7,592 nt of DNA from Lachnospiraceae bacterium. GTDB lineage: Bacteria; Bacillota; Clostridia; Lachnospirales; Lachnospiraceae. Below, piece by piece: positions 1 through 6,099 of this stretch; within the stretch, counting starts at the first letter, position 1, and every line of letters starts with the position of its first letter. The notes beneath the pieces are model-generated. The model did no database searches. It saw nothing but the letters and a program-made list of their open reading frames with translations, and was not told the origin of the DNA. The stretch covers positions 1 to 7,592 of the forward strand of contig JAJQCU010000267.1 of the NCBI GenBank assembly GCA_021202575.1. The letters are read 5' to 3'. The translations under genes were made by a program, and so were the position numbers.

Positions 1-246
1 TACTGGGTGATCGACGGCGCCATTGCCGGACAGAATAAGATTCTGGCGGCGGAGGGGCTGGGTATAGGTTCCGTGTGGCTGGGCACCTGGCCGCAGATGG
101 ACCGGGTGGAGAGGCAGAGAGAACTCTTTTCCCTGCCGGATACGGTGATTCCACACTCCGTTATCGCCTTTGGCTATCCGGCGGAGGAAAAGACCGGAGA
201 GCATCCTGACTATGAGGAGAGCCAGGTCCATTTTGAGAAGTGGTGA
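1..246 (+). CDS. Nitroreductase family protein, C-terminal part (5' end outside window)
   Basis: This is the last 81 codons of a gene that starts before the window; the frame is open from base 1 and stops with TGA at 244-246. The visible protein fits the C-terminal half of the FMN-dependent nitroreductase fold: a helix beginning DGAIAGQNKILAAEGLGIGS, then VWLGTWP, then a LPDTVIPHSVIAFGYPAEEK segment, which is the conserved 'LP..v.P...i.lGyP.e' end of the family. Such enzymes are cytoplasmic NAD(P)H-dependent flavoproteins that reduce nitro compounds, quinones or related electrophiles; the physiological substrate cannot be read from this fragment. The N-terminal FMN-binding Arg/Ser region is not visible. 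The gene is convergent with the pectinesterase and ends at a strong terminator. Family assignment is fairly sure; the exact subfamily is not. Confidence 0.85.
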   Translation, partial: YWVIDGAIAGQNKILAAEGLGIGSVWLGTWPQMDRVERQRELFSLPDTVIPHSVIAFGYPAEEKTGEHPDYEESQVHFEKW

Positions 247-297
247 AAAAAGGCTGCCGCTTCACGATTTTGAGTCGTGGAAGCGGCAGCTGTTTTT
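246..297. terminator. Bidirectional rho-independent terminator
   Basis: A long hairpin has left arm 253-267 and right arm 275-290, pairing throughout apart from one bulged base, with a 7-nt loop at 268-274. It is followed on the + strand by a T-tract (293-297) and preceded by six A residues (246-251), which become a U-tract for transcripts from the - strand. It sits between the stop codon of the nitroreductase gene (244-246) and the stop of the convergent pectinesterase gene (306-308), so it can end transcription from both sides. Confidence 0.9.
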
Positions 298-305
298 ATC
301 GTCTG

Positions 306-1304
306 TCAGATAGCCCAGTCGCCCAGCACCTTTTGCTTTGTGAAGTGCGCGGCCTCCTCTGCAGTCAGCTGAGAGGAAAAGTCAGCCCGGCTTTCCGGAG
401 CCGCTCCCGGTCCAAAACTTTCGAATTCAGCGTAGCGGATGGTCTCATGGGGCTTTTTCCAGTCCTGCCAGCCCTCCGGCCTGATGTGGGCTCCCAGCTC
501 ACAGTGCAGCAGGATGGTCTGGGCGTACTGCCGCCAGGGGCGTCCCAGATAGACGGTGCCTGTGGGGCAGTCGGAAGTGAAGCGGCAGTGATCCAGGATG
601 TAACCGTACTCCTGTTTTTCATAGGTGGAAGCGGCGGTCACATAGCCGCAGCAGCGGTCAGAAGCTTCCTGTGGATTACTGATGGGCGCATCCTCACATC
701 TGTCTTTGGAAAAAAACTCACAGCTCTCAAACCAGGCGGTGGCGGAGCCGAACACAAAATCCACATCTCCCTGAATAAAGCAGTTCTTATAATATTGCCT
801 CCCGATGATTCGAGGGGCAAATTCTTTTGGCCCTACAAAGCCCCCGGGCTGCACCTCCTGCTCCGGCAGCGGCCCGGTAAAAAGGGTGTCCTGACTTCCC
901 AGCAGACGACAATTGTATAAAGCGCAGCGGTCGCCGTCCATGTATAATGCCAGCGCCTGTCCCACAACGTGGCCGTTGCCGGCGTCATTTTGAATGGTCA
1001 GGTTCCTGCCGGTAAAGTCGTGGGTGTCCACCAGCATGGTGTAGCTGCGGAAGGTGCCGCGCTTGCGTCCGTCCGGATGCATTTCAAGGGCGTAATGCCC
1101 GTAAACAATGACAGTGGTGTCAGCGGACTCGCCTTCCAAAGTGACGAAGGGCTTCTGGATGGTCAGACGTTCCCGGTAAATGCCGGGAGCTACATATATG
1201 GTTACCGGTTCGGTGTTGTCGATGGGAATGCTGTCGACAGCCTGCTGGATAGTGGGATAGCAGGGGGATTTTGAGGGATAATTGACATAGATGGATTTAC
1301 ACAT
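306..1304 (-). CDS. Pectinesterase (pectin methylesterase), carbohydrate esterase family 8, no signal peptide
   Basis: The 332-residue protein hydrolyses methyl esters of (oligo)galacturonan by family assignment. The CE8 right-handed beta-helix signatures appear in order: GIYRERL at 41-47, GQALALY with Gln116, GSQDTLF with Asp139 (general acid/base), GDVDFVFG with Asp182 (nucleophile), YVTAAST at 221-227, and YLGRPW with Arg255 and Trp257. All catalytic residues of the family are therefore present. The start ATG (1302-1304) has an RBS 9 nt upstream. The N-terminus (MCKSIYVNYPSKSP) begins directly with the fold and lacks a signal peptide or lipobox, so the enzyme is probably cytoplasmic and acts on imported methylated oligogalacturonides; that location is inference. 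It is divergent from the GH13 gene across a shared regulatory region. Length is normal for a single-domain CE8 enzyme. No truncation is seen. Confidence 0.93.
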   Translation of the reverse strand: MCKSIYVNYPSKSPCYPTIQQAVDSIPIDNTEPVTIYVAPGIYRERLTIQKPFVTLEGESADTTVIVYGHYALEMHPDGRKRGTFRSYTMLVDTHDFTGRNLTIQNDAGNGHVVGQALALYMDGDRCALYNCRLLGSQDTLFTGPLPEQEVQPGGFVGPKEFAPRIIGRQYYKNCFIQGDVDFVFGSATAWFESCEFFSKDRCEDAPISNPQEASDRCCGYVTAASTYEKQEYGYILDHCRFTSDCPTGTVYLGRPWRQYAQTILLHCELGAHIRPEGWQDWKKPHETIRYAEFESFGPGAAPESRADFSSQLTAEEAAHFTKQKVLGDWAI

Positions 1305-1313
1305 AAAATTTTT

Positions 1314-1320
1314 CCTCTCC
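1314..1320 (-). promoter_or_regulatory. Ribosome binding site of the pectinesterase gene
   Basis: Read on the - strand the bases are GGAGAGG, 9 nt upstream of the ATG at 1304-1302. This supports the chosen start. No convincing sigma-70 type promoter was found for this gene on the - strand between 1321 and 1460; the best -35-like hexamer, TTTACA at 1448-1443, has no good -10 at the right distance. Confidence 0.75.
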
Positions 1321-1413
1321 GTACCTTCCTGGCGTGCGGCGACTTCCCTGATAATCAGATAGTTGCTTTTCCGTTGAGGGCGTCCTTTCGCAGGATGAAT
1401 GAGTTACTGATCG

Positions 1414-1424
1414 ACAGTTCTTTA
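1414..1424 (+). repeat. Operator-like box 1, ACAGTTCTTTA
   Basis: This is the first of three boxes matching ACAGTTCYTKA. It forms the left arm of an inverted repeat with box 2: ACAGTTC at 1414-1420 is the exact reverse complement of GAACTGT at 1439-1445. It lies about 110 bp upstream of the pectinesterase start codon. Binding by a regulator is inferred from the repetition only. Confidence 0.45.
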
Positions 1425-1434
1425 CTATTCCGTG

Positions 1435-1445
1435 TCAGGAACTGT
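1435..1445 (-). repeat. Operator-like box 2, ACAGTTCCTGA on the - strand
   Basis: This is the second copy of the ACAGTTCYTKA box, in opposite orientation to box 1 and 10 bp from it. The two boxes together make an inverted pair upstream of the pectinesterase gene. Nine of the eleven positions are the same in all three copies. Confidence 0.45.
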
Positions 1446-1516
1446 AAAGAATTAATTTCGCATATGGCGCAGCATAGAAAAATTCAGACAGGTCAGATGC
1501 AAAGATCAATTTTTTA

Positions 1517-1527
1517 ACAGTTCCTTA
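1517..1527 (+). repeat. Operator-like box 3, ACAGTTCCTTA, abutting the -35 of the GH13 promoter
   Basis: This third copy differs from box 1 by one base. Its right edge is one base from the -35-like hexamer at 1529-1534, the usual place for an activator that contacts RNA polymerase. It is a direct repeat of box 1, about 100 bp away. Confidence 0.45.
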
Positions 1528-1528
1528 T

Positions 1529-1557
1529 TTTACTGGAAATTTCAGGCTCATTATAGT
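1529..1557 (+). promoter_or_regulatory. Probable sigma-A promoter of the GH13 gene
   Basis: TTTACT (1529-1534) and TATAGT (1552-1557) are separated by 17 bp, matching the consensus at 4 of 6 and 5 of 6 positions. The -35 is weak, which fits a promoter that needs an activator. An overlapping alternative -10 is TATATT at 1557-1562. Transcription would begin near 1564, giving a leader of about 100 nt. Confidence 0.5.
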
Positions 1558-1652
1558 ATATTATCAGCGTAAAGGCAATCCCCTTGTCAGGAGGAACCTC
1601 ACATTCCTGAGCCTGCTCTTTTGAGAAAAAGGCGGAATTTTATCATCACATC

Positions 1653-1658
1653 AGGAGG
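1653..1658 (+). promoter_or_regulatory. Ribosome binding site of the GH13 gene
   Basis: A perfect AGGAGG lies 8 nt upstream of the ATG at 1667-1669 and fixes the start. The surrounding TCAGGAGG octamer also occurs at 1587-1594 without a start codon behind it, and the complementary TCCTGA lies between the two at 1605-1610. Confidence 0.85.
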
Positions 1659-1666
1659 GTCAGACT

Positions 1667-3208
1667 ATGCCGAAATGGTTAAAGGACGCGGTATTTTATG
1701 AAATTTATCCCCAGTCATTTTATGACACGAACGGGGATGGCATCGGTGACTTCAACGGTATCATCGAGAAGCTGGATTATATCAGGGGGCTTGGCTGCAA
1801 TGCCCTGTGGATCAATCCCTGCTTTGACTCGCCGTTTAAGGACGCGGGATATGACGTGCGGGATTACAAAAAGGTGGCGCCCAGATATGGGACGAACACG
1901 GATCTGTACCGTTTATTTGGGGAGGCGCATAACAGGGGAATGCGCGTATTGCTGGATCTGGTGCCGGGACACACCTCGGAGGAGCATCCCTGGTTTCAGG
2001 AGAGCAGGAAGGCTGAGAAAAATGAGTACTCCAACCGCTATATTTGGACACGCCAGGCCTTTGAGGGCATGAAGGGTTTTCCGTATATCGGCGGGGAGAG
2101 TGAGAGATCCGGCGTTTATATGCTGAATTTCTTCAAGTGCCAGCCCGCGCTGAATTATGGCTTTGGCGAGTGTAAGGAGGGCTGGCAGCTGCCGACAAAT
2201 CATCCGGACTGTGTTGCCACAAGGGAGGCCGTGAAGGATGTGATGCGCTTCTGGCTGGACCCCGGCTGTGACGGATTCCGCGTGGATATGGCGGATTCCC
2301 TTGTGAAAAATGATGATGAAAATAAGTCCGCCACCTGCGCCATCTGGAGAAATGTGCGGGAAATGCTGGATGAGGAATATCCTGAAGCCGCCATGGTCTC
2401 CGAGTGGAATAATCCGAAGAGAGCCCTGAGCGTAGCTGGCTTCCACATGGACTTTTACCTGAACTGGGGCGGAAACGGGTACAGTACGCTGATGCGGGAC
2501 TATGAGTCAGGGGAGGACAACAGCTTTTTCAAAAAGGACGGGAAAGGGGATATCACCCGGTTTTTAAATGAGTATCTGCCGCGCTACAACGCAGTCAAAG
2601 ACGATGGCTATTACTGTCTGCTGACCTGCAATCATGATACCCTGCGCCCCAGATACAACCTGGATGAGCAGGAATTGAAAATCACATACGCTTTTCTTTT
2701 CACAATGCCGGGAGTTCCCTATCTCTATTACGGCGATGAGATCGGTATGCGATATCTGGATGTGCCGACAAAGGAAGGCGGATATCAGCGCACCGGGTCG
2801 CGCACTCCGATGCAGTGGAACGGAGGGAAAAACGCGGGCTTCTCTATCTGTCCGGTAGACACGCTTTATCTGCCGGTGGACACCGCGCCGGACGCCCCCA
2901 ATGTGGCGGCCCAGGAAGCGGATGAAAATTCACTGCTGAATACCGTAAAGGCCCTGCTTCGCTTAAGACACGAGGAGGAGGAACTGCAGGCGGACGCTGC
3001 ATTTGAGGTGGTCTACGCTGAGAGCGGAAAGCTTCCTTTTGTATATCGAAGAGGAGATATTGTAATTGCGCTGAATCCATCCGCGGAGACAGTGAGCGCT
3101 CCGGTGGACGCCGGGGATAAGAAGATTTGCTTTTCCATCGGAAGCGGAAAGGTACAAGATGGAAAGATTACGCTGGAACCCCAGTCCTTCCTGATGCTGA
3201 AATCCTGA
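1667..3208 (+). CDS. Alpha-glucosidase-like glycoside hydrolase, family GH13 (alpha-amylase family)
   Basis: The 513-residue protein has a (beta/alpha)8 barrel from about residue 5 to 420 and a C-terminal beta domain to the end. N-terminal FYEIYPQSFYDTNGDGIGD holds the calcium-site pattern of oligo-1,6-glucosidases and relatives (D20, N22, D24, I26, D28). Conserved region I reads DLVPGH (97-102), region II GFRVDMAD with nucleophile Asp207 and Arg205, region III VSEWNNP with acid/base Glu246, and region IV CNHD with Asp324. The QPALNYGF segment (159-166) matches the QPDLNW motif of the alpha-glucosidase branch, and YYGDEIG (354-360) follows region IV. All three catalytic carboxylates are present. 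No signal peptide is visible, so it probably acts in the cytoplasm on imported alpha-glucosides. Unusual points are Gly101 for the common Asn of region I and Met208 after the nucleophile. Bond specificity is not predictable; alpha-1,6- or alpha-1,4-oligosaccharides or another glucoside are all possible. Confidence 0.9.
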   Translation: MPKWLKDAVFYEIYPQSFYDTNGDGIGDFNGIIEKLDYIRGLGCNALWINPCFDSPFKDAGYDVRDYKKVAPRYGTNTDLYRLFGEAHNRGMRVLLDLVPGHTSEEHPWFQESRKAEKNEYSNRYIWTRQAFEGMKGFPYIGGESERSGVYMLNFFKCQPALNYGFGECKEGWQLPTNHPDCVATREAVKDVMRFWLDPGCDGFRVDMADSLVKNDDENKSATCAIWRNVREMLDEEYPEAAMVSEWNNPKRALSVAGFHMDFYLNWGGNGYSTLMRDYESGEDNSFFKKDGKGDITRFLNEYLPRYNAVKDDGYYCLLTCNHDTLRPRYNLDEQELKITYAFLFTMPGVPYLYYGDEIGMRYLDVPTKEGGYQRTGSRTPMQWNGGKNAGFSICPVDTLYLPVDTAPDAPNVAAQEADENSLLNTVKALLRLRHEEEELQADAAFEVVYAESGKLPFVYRRGDIVIALNPSAETVSAPVDAGDKKICFSIGSGKVQDGKITLEPQSFLMLKS

Positions 3209-3283
3209 AAAGTCTGTGAAATCATTTACAGAATAGCAATAAATTGTTCACGGTTCCTTCATTTGAGGCCGGCAATCTTGTTA

Positions 3284-3312
3284 TTGAAGTAATTTCAGAA
3301 AAGTGTTAGAAT
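3284..3312 (+). promoter_or_regulatory. Probable extended -10 sigma-A promoter of secA
   Basis: TTGAAG (3284-3289) and TAGAAT (3307-3312) are 17 bp apart, with a TG dinucleotide at 3304-3305 giving an extended -10. The match is 4 of 6 and 5 of 6. Transcription would begin near 3319 and leave an untranslated leader of about 120 nt. The rest of the 230-bp gap between the GH13 gene and secA shows only weak hairpins, and no clear rho-independent terminator follows the GH13 gene. Confidence 0.65.
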
Positions 3313-3423
3313 GTACAGGACTGACGGACAGAATGATTTTGTGCAGGAAAATCCCACGGAAATGTTTGAAAGGAATCATCTGAGAATGGGGCTGCGCTTT
3401 TTATAGATTTCTATCATAATATC

Positions 3424-3429
3424 AAGGAG
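3424..3429 (+). promoter_or_regulatory. Ribosome binding site of secA
   Basis: AAGGAG is 9 nt upstream of the ATG at 3439-3441. The start is also supported by the protein, whose first residues MKVVDKVFG align with the usual SecA N-terminus. Confidence 0.8.
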
Positions 3430-3438
3430 TATCCCGGA

Positions 3439-6006
3439 ATGAAAGTAGTTGATAAAGTATTTGGCACGCACAGTCAACGTGAGCTGAAGCGCATTATGCC
3501 CATGGTAGATAAGATTGAGTCTCTGCGGGACGGCATGATGCAGCTGTCAGACGAGGAGCTCAGAGCCAAAACCGGTGAATACAAAAAGCGCTTCCAGGAG
3601 GGAGAAACGCTGGATGACCTTCTGCCGGAGGCCTACGCCACCGTCAGGGAGGCCGCCCGGAGATCACTGAATATGGAGCATTACCGGGTGCAGCTGATCG
3701 GCGGGATTATTCTGCATCAGGGACGCATCGCGGAGATGAAAACCGGTGAAGGCAAGACCCTGGTAGCCACCTTGCCGGCTTACCTGAACGCCCTGGAGGG
3801 CAAGGGTGTTCACATTGTCACGGTCAATGACTATCTGGCCAGGCGTGACGCGGAGTGGATGGGAACGGTACACCGCTTCCTGGGTCTGACGGTAGGCTGT
3901 GTGCTCAACGGCATGAAGCCGGAGGAGCGCCGGGAGCAGTACAACTGCGATATCACATACGTGACCAACAATGAGCTGGGCTTTGACTATCTGCGTGACA
4001 ACATGGTGATTTACAAGGAGCAGCTGGTACTGAGGGGCCTGCATTACGCCATCATCGACGAGGTGGACTCTGTATTGATTGATGAGGCCCGTACGCCGCT
4101 CATTATTTCCGGCCAGAGCGGGAAATCCACCAAGCTGTATGAGGCCTGCGATATTTTGGCGCGCCAGATGACACGTGGCAATGATGTGGAACAGCTTTCC
4201 AAGATGGACGCCATCATGGGCATCGAGCAGGAGGAGACCGGCGATTTCGTGGTCAATGAGAAGGACAAGATTGTCAACCTGACTGCCCAGGGCGTGGAGA
4301 AGGTGGAGAAGTTCTTCAAGATAGACAACTTCGCGGACGCGGAGAATCTGGAGATCCAGCACAATATCATTCTGGCGCTGCGCGCCCACAATCTGATGTT
4401 CCGCGACCAGGATTATGTGGTCAAGGACGACCAGGTGCTGATTGTGGATGAATTTGCCGGACGTATCATGCCGGGACTCCGTTACTCCGAGGGCCTGCAT
4501 CAGGCCATCGAGGCCAAGGAGGGCGTGAAGGTTAAGAGGGAGTCGAAGACGCTGGCCACCATCACCTTCCAGAATTTCTTTAATAAATTCGAGAAAAAAG
4601 CCGGCATGACCGGTACCGCGCTGACCGAGGAAAAGGAGTTCCGCGAAATCTACGGCATGGACGTCATTGAGATTCCCACCAATGTGCCGGTCATCCGTGT
4701 GGATAAGCAGGACAGCGTATACAAGACGAAGAAGGAAAAGCTCCACGCCATCGTGGCGGCGGTGAAGGAGGCTCATGAACGGGAGCAGCCTGTGCTGGTG
4801 GGCACCATCACCATCGAGGCCAGTGAGGAGATCAGTAAGCTCCTGCGCAGGGAGGGGATTCCCCATGAGGTGTTAAATGCCAAGTTCCACGAGAGAGAGG
4901 CGGAGATTGTCTCTTTGGCGGGCCTGCACGGGGCAGTGACCATCGCTACCAACATGGCCGGCCGTGGTACGGATATCAAGCTGGATGACGTCGCCAGAGC
5001 GGCGGGCGGCCTGCGGATTGTGGGTACGGAGCGCCATGAGTCCAGACGAATTGACAATCAGCTGCGCGGACGAAGCGGACGACAGGGAGACCCGGGCGAG
5101 TCCCAGTTCTTTATTTCCCTGGAGGACGATCTGATGCGGCTGTTCGGCTCGGAGAAGCTGATCGGTGTGTTCAACGGGCTGGGCATTCCGGAAAATCAGG
5201 AGATTGAGCATAAATCCCTGACGAAGGCCATCGAGGGCGCCCAGAAGAAGATCGAGGGCAATAACTTCGGCGTGCGCAAAAATCTGCTGGAGTACGACCA
5301 GGTCATGAACGAGCAGCGCGAGGTCATTTACGAGGAGCGCCGCCGGGTGCTGGACGGCGAGAGCATGAGAGACTCCATCATCAAGATGATTCAGGACATC
5401 GTAGACGGCGCCGTGGATACGGTGGTGAGGGATGAGGCGGACCCGGAGGAATGGGATCTGGGTGAGCTCAATTCCATTCTGCTGCCCACCATACCTCTGC
5501 AGCCGTTGACGGAGGACAGAGTCCTGGGCCTTCAGAAAGGCAGCTTGAAACAGCAGCTGAAAGAGGAAGCGGTGAAGCTGTATGAGGCCAAGGAGGCGGA
5601 ATTCCCCGAAGCGGAGACCATGCGGGAGATTGAGCGCGTTATTCTGCTGAAATGTATTGACCGCAAATGGATGGACCATATCGACGACATGGACCAGCTC
5701 CGCCAGGGCATCGGACTTGCGGCCTATGGGCAGAAGGATCCGCTGGTAGAGTACAAGATGAGCGGCTATGACCTGTTTGAGGAAATGACCAATAATATCA
5801 GGGAAGAGACAGTCCGCGTCCTGTACCGGGTGAAGCTGGAGCAGAAGGTGGAGCGGGAGCAGGTGGCGAAGGCTACCGGCACCAACAAGGACGAAACCGC
5901 GGTCAGAAAGCCGGTCAAAAAAGAGGCAAAAAAGATTTATCCCAACGATCCCTGTCCCTGCGGGTCCGGCAAGAAATACAAGCAGTGCTGCGGCCGGCTG
6001 AAATAA
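3439..6006 (+). CDS. secA: Preprotein translocase ATPase subunit SecA
   Basis: SecA is the ATP-driven motor that binds preproteins and pushes them through the SecYEG channel at the membrane. The 855-residue length is normal. In order: Q-motif region VQLIGG (84-89), Walker A MKTGEGKT (100-107), Walker B/DEAD-like [16 protein letters not shown] (205-220), the preprotein cross-linking domain at about 222-370, [20 protein letters not shown] (380-399), then nucleotide-binding domain 2 with MAGRGTDI (506-513) and [13 protein letters not shown] (541-553). The helical scaffold and two-helix finger region includes [20 protein letters not shown] (741-760). A lysine-rich linker leads to the C-terminal zinc site, with Cys839, Cys841, Cys850 and Cys851. 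All key motifs are intact, so this looks like the essential housekeeping copy. It has its own promoter and is followed after 93 nt by prfB on the same strand. The hpf/raiA gene often found just before secA in Firmicutes is not here; a GH13 gene takes that place. Confidence 0.98.
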   Translation: MKVVDKVFGTHSQRELKRIMPMVDKIESLRDGMMQLSDEELRAKTGEYKKRFQEGETLDDLLPEAYATVREAARRSLNMEHYRVQLIGGIILHQGRIAEMKTGEGKTLVATLPAYLNALEGKGVHIVTVNDYLARRDAEWMGTVHRFLGLTVGCVLNGMKPEERREQYNCDITYVTNNELGFDYLRDNMVIYKEQLVLRGLHYAIIDEVDSVLIDEARTPLIISGQSGKSTKLYEACDILARQMTRGNDVEQLSKMDAIMGIEQEETGDFVVNEKDKIVNLTAQGVEKVEKFFKIDNFADAENLEIQHNIILALRAHNLMFRDQDYVVKDDQVLIVDEFAGRIMPGLRYSEGLHQAIEAKEGVKVKRESKTLATITFQNFFNKFEKKAGMTGTALTEEKEFREIYGMDVIEIPTNVPVIRVDKQDSVYKTKKEKLHAIVAAVKEAHEREQPVLVGTITIEASEEISKLLRREGIPHEVLNAKFHEREAEIVSLAGLHGAVTIATNMAGRGTDIKLDDVARAAGGLRIVGTERHESRRIDNQLRGRSGRQGDPGESQFFISLEDDLMRLFGSEKLIGVFNGLGIPENQEIEHKSLTKAIEGAQKKIEGNNFGVRKNLLEYDQVMNEQREVIYEERRRVLDGESMRDSIIKMIQDIVDGAVDTVVRDEADPEEWDLGELNSILLPTIPLQPLTEDRVLGLQKGSLKQQLKEEAVKLYEAKEAEFPEAETMREIERVILLKCIDRKWMDHIDDMDQLRQGIGLAAYGQKDPLVEYKMSGYDLFEEMTNNIREETVRVLYRVKLEQKVEREQVAKATGTNKDETAVRKPVKKEAKKIYPNDPCPCGSGKKYKQCCGRLK

Positions 6007-6087
6007 GGCTTATAACGACGCGGCAGGGATATGTGCTGCGGAATGGGACAATGTCGATTCGCAGACAGAGAATGAAGTAAGACAGAC

Positions 6088-6093
6088 AGAGGG
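6088..6093 (+). promoter_or_regulatory. Ribosome binding site of prfB
   Basis: AGAGGG lies 6 nt before the ATG at 6100-6102. It is weaker than the other sites in the window but well placed, and the downstream protein begins where RF2 homologues begin. The 93-nt spacer from secA holds no convincing promoter or terminator, which supports cotranscription. Confidence 0.6.
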
Positions 6094-6099
6094 TTTTCT

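Larger units (their letters stand above)
1305..1666. promoter_or_regulatory. Divergent intergenic regulatory region between pectinesterase and GH13 genes
   Basis: This 362-bp stretch contains no convincing gene. It holds the RBS of each flanking gene, a likely promoter for the GH13 gene near 1529-1557, three copies of an 11-bp box (ACAGTTCYTKA), an overlapping 8-bp exact inverted repeat (TTCTTTAC 1418-1425 with GTAAAGAA 1444-1451), and a duplicated TCAGGAGG in the GH13 leader. The part between about 1321 and 1400 shows only short weak hairpins. Shared control of the two carbohydrate genes is an inference from this layout. Confidence 0.6.

Noticed and set aside
240..920. A 226-codon + strand open frame opposite the pectinesterase gene
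   Set aside because: It is codon-aligned with the pectinesterase gene on the other strand, begins inside the terminator region, and reads as low-complexity shadow sequence; the CE8 motifs on the - strand are decisive.
1340..1400. Possible riboswitch in the pectinesterase leader (a GCGAAAGGACGC string on the - strand recalls the tetraloop and receptor of c-di-GMP-I aptamers)
   Set aside because: The rest of the aptamer core and the pairing stems are missing, and only 4-bp hairpins can be drawn. An Rfam covariance search of 1305-1460 would settle it.
1913..2446. A 177-codon - strand open frame within the GH13 gene
   Set aside because: It is a shadow of a gene whose conserved regions I-IV are all intact on the + strand; no RBS or recognisable motif.
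3213..3232. Hairpin just after the GH13 stop codon as a terminator
   Set aside because: The arms are AT-rich, have a bulge and leave almost no loop, and no T-tract follows.
3250..3260. ACGGTTCCTTC, similar to the ACAGTTCYTKA boxes, upstream of secA
   Set aside because: It has two mismatches to the box, lies alone, and is not placed at a promoter element; likely chance.
3664..5679. Long antisense open frames across secA (400 and 268 codons, same frame, one stop between)
   Set aside because: The frame is aligned with secA codons, so antisense stops would need the sense codons TTA, CTA or TCA, which this GC-rich gene avoids. The translations have no recognisable domain and no RBS.
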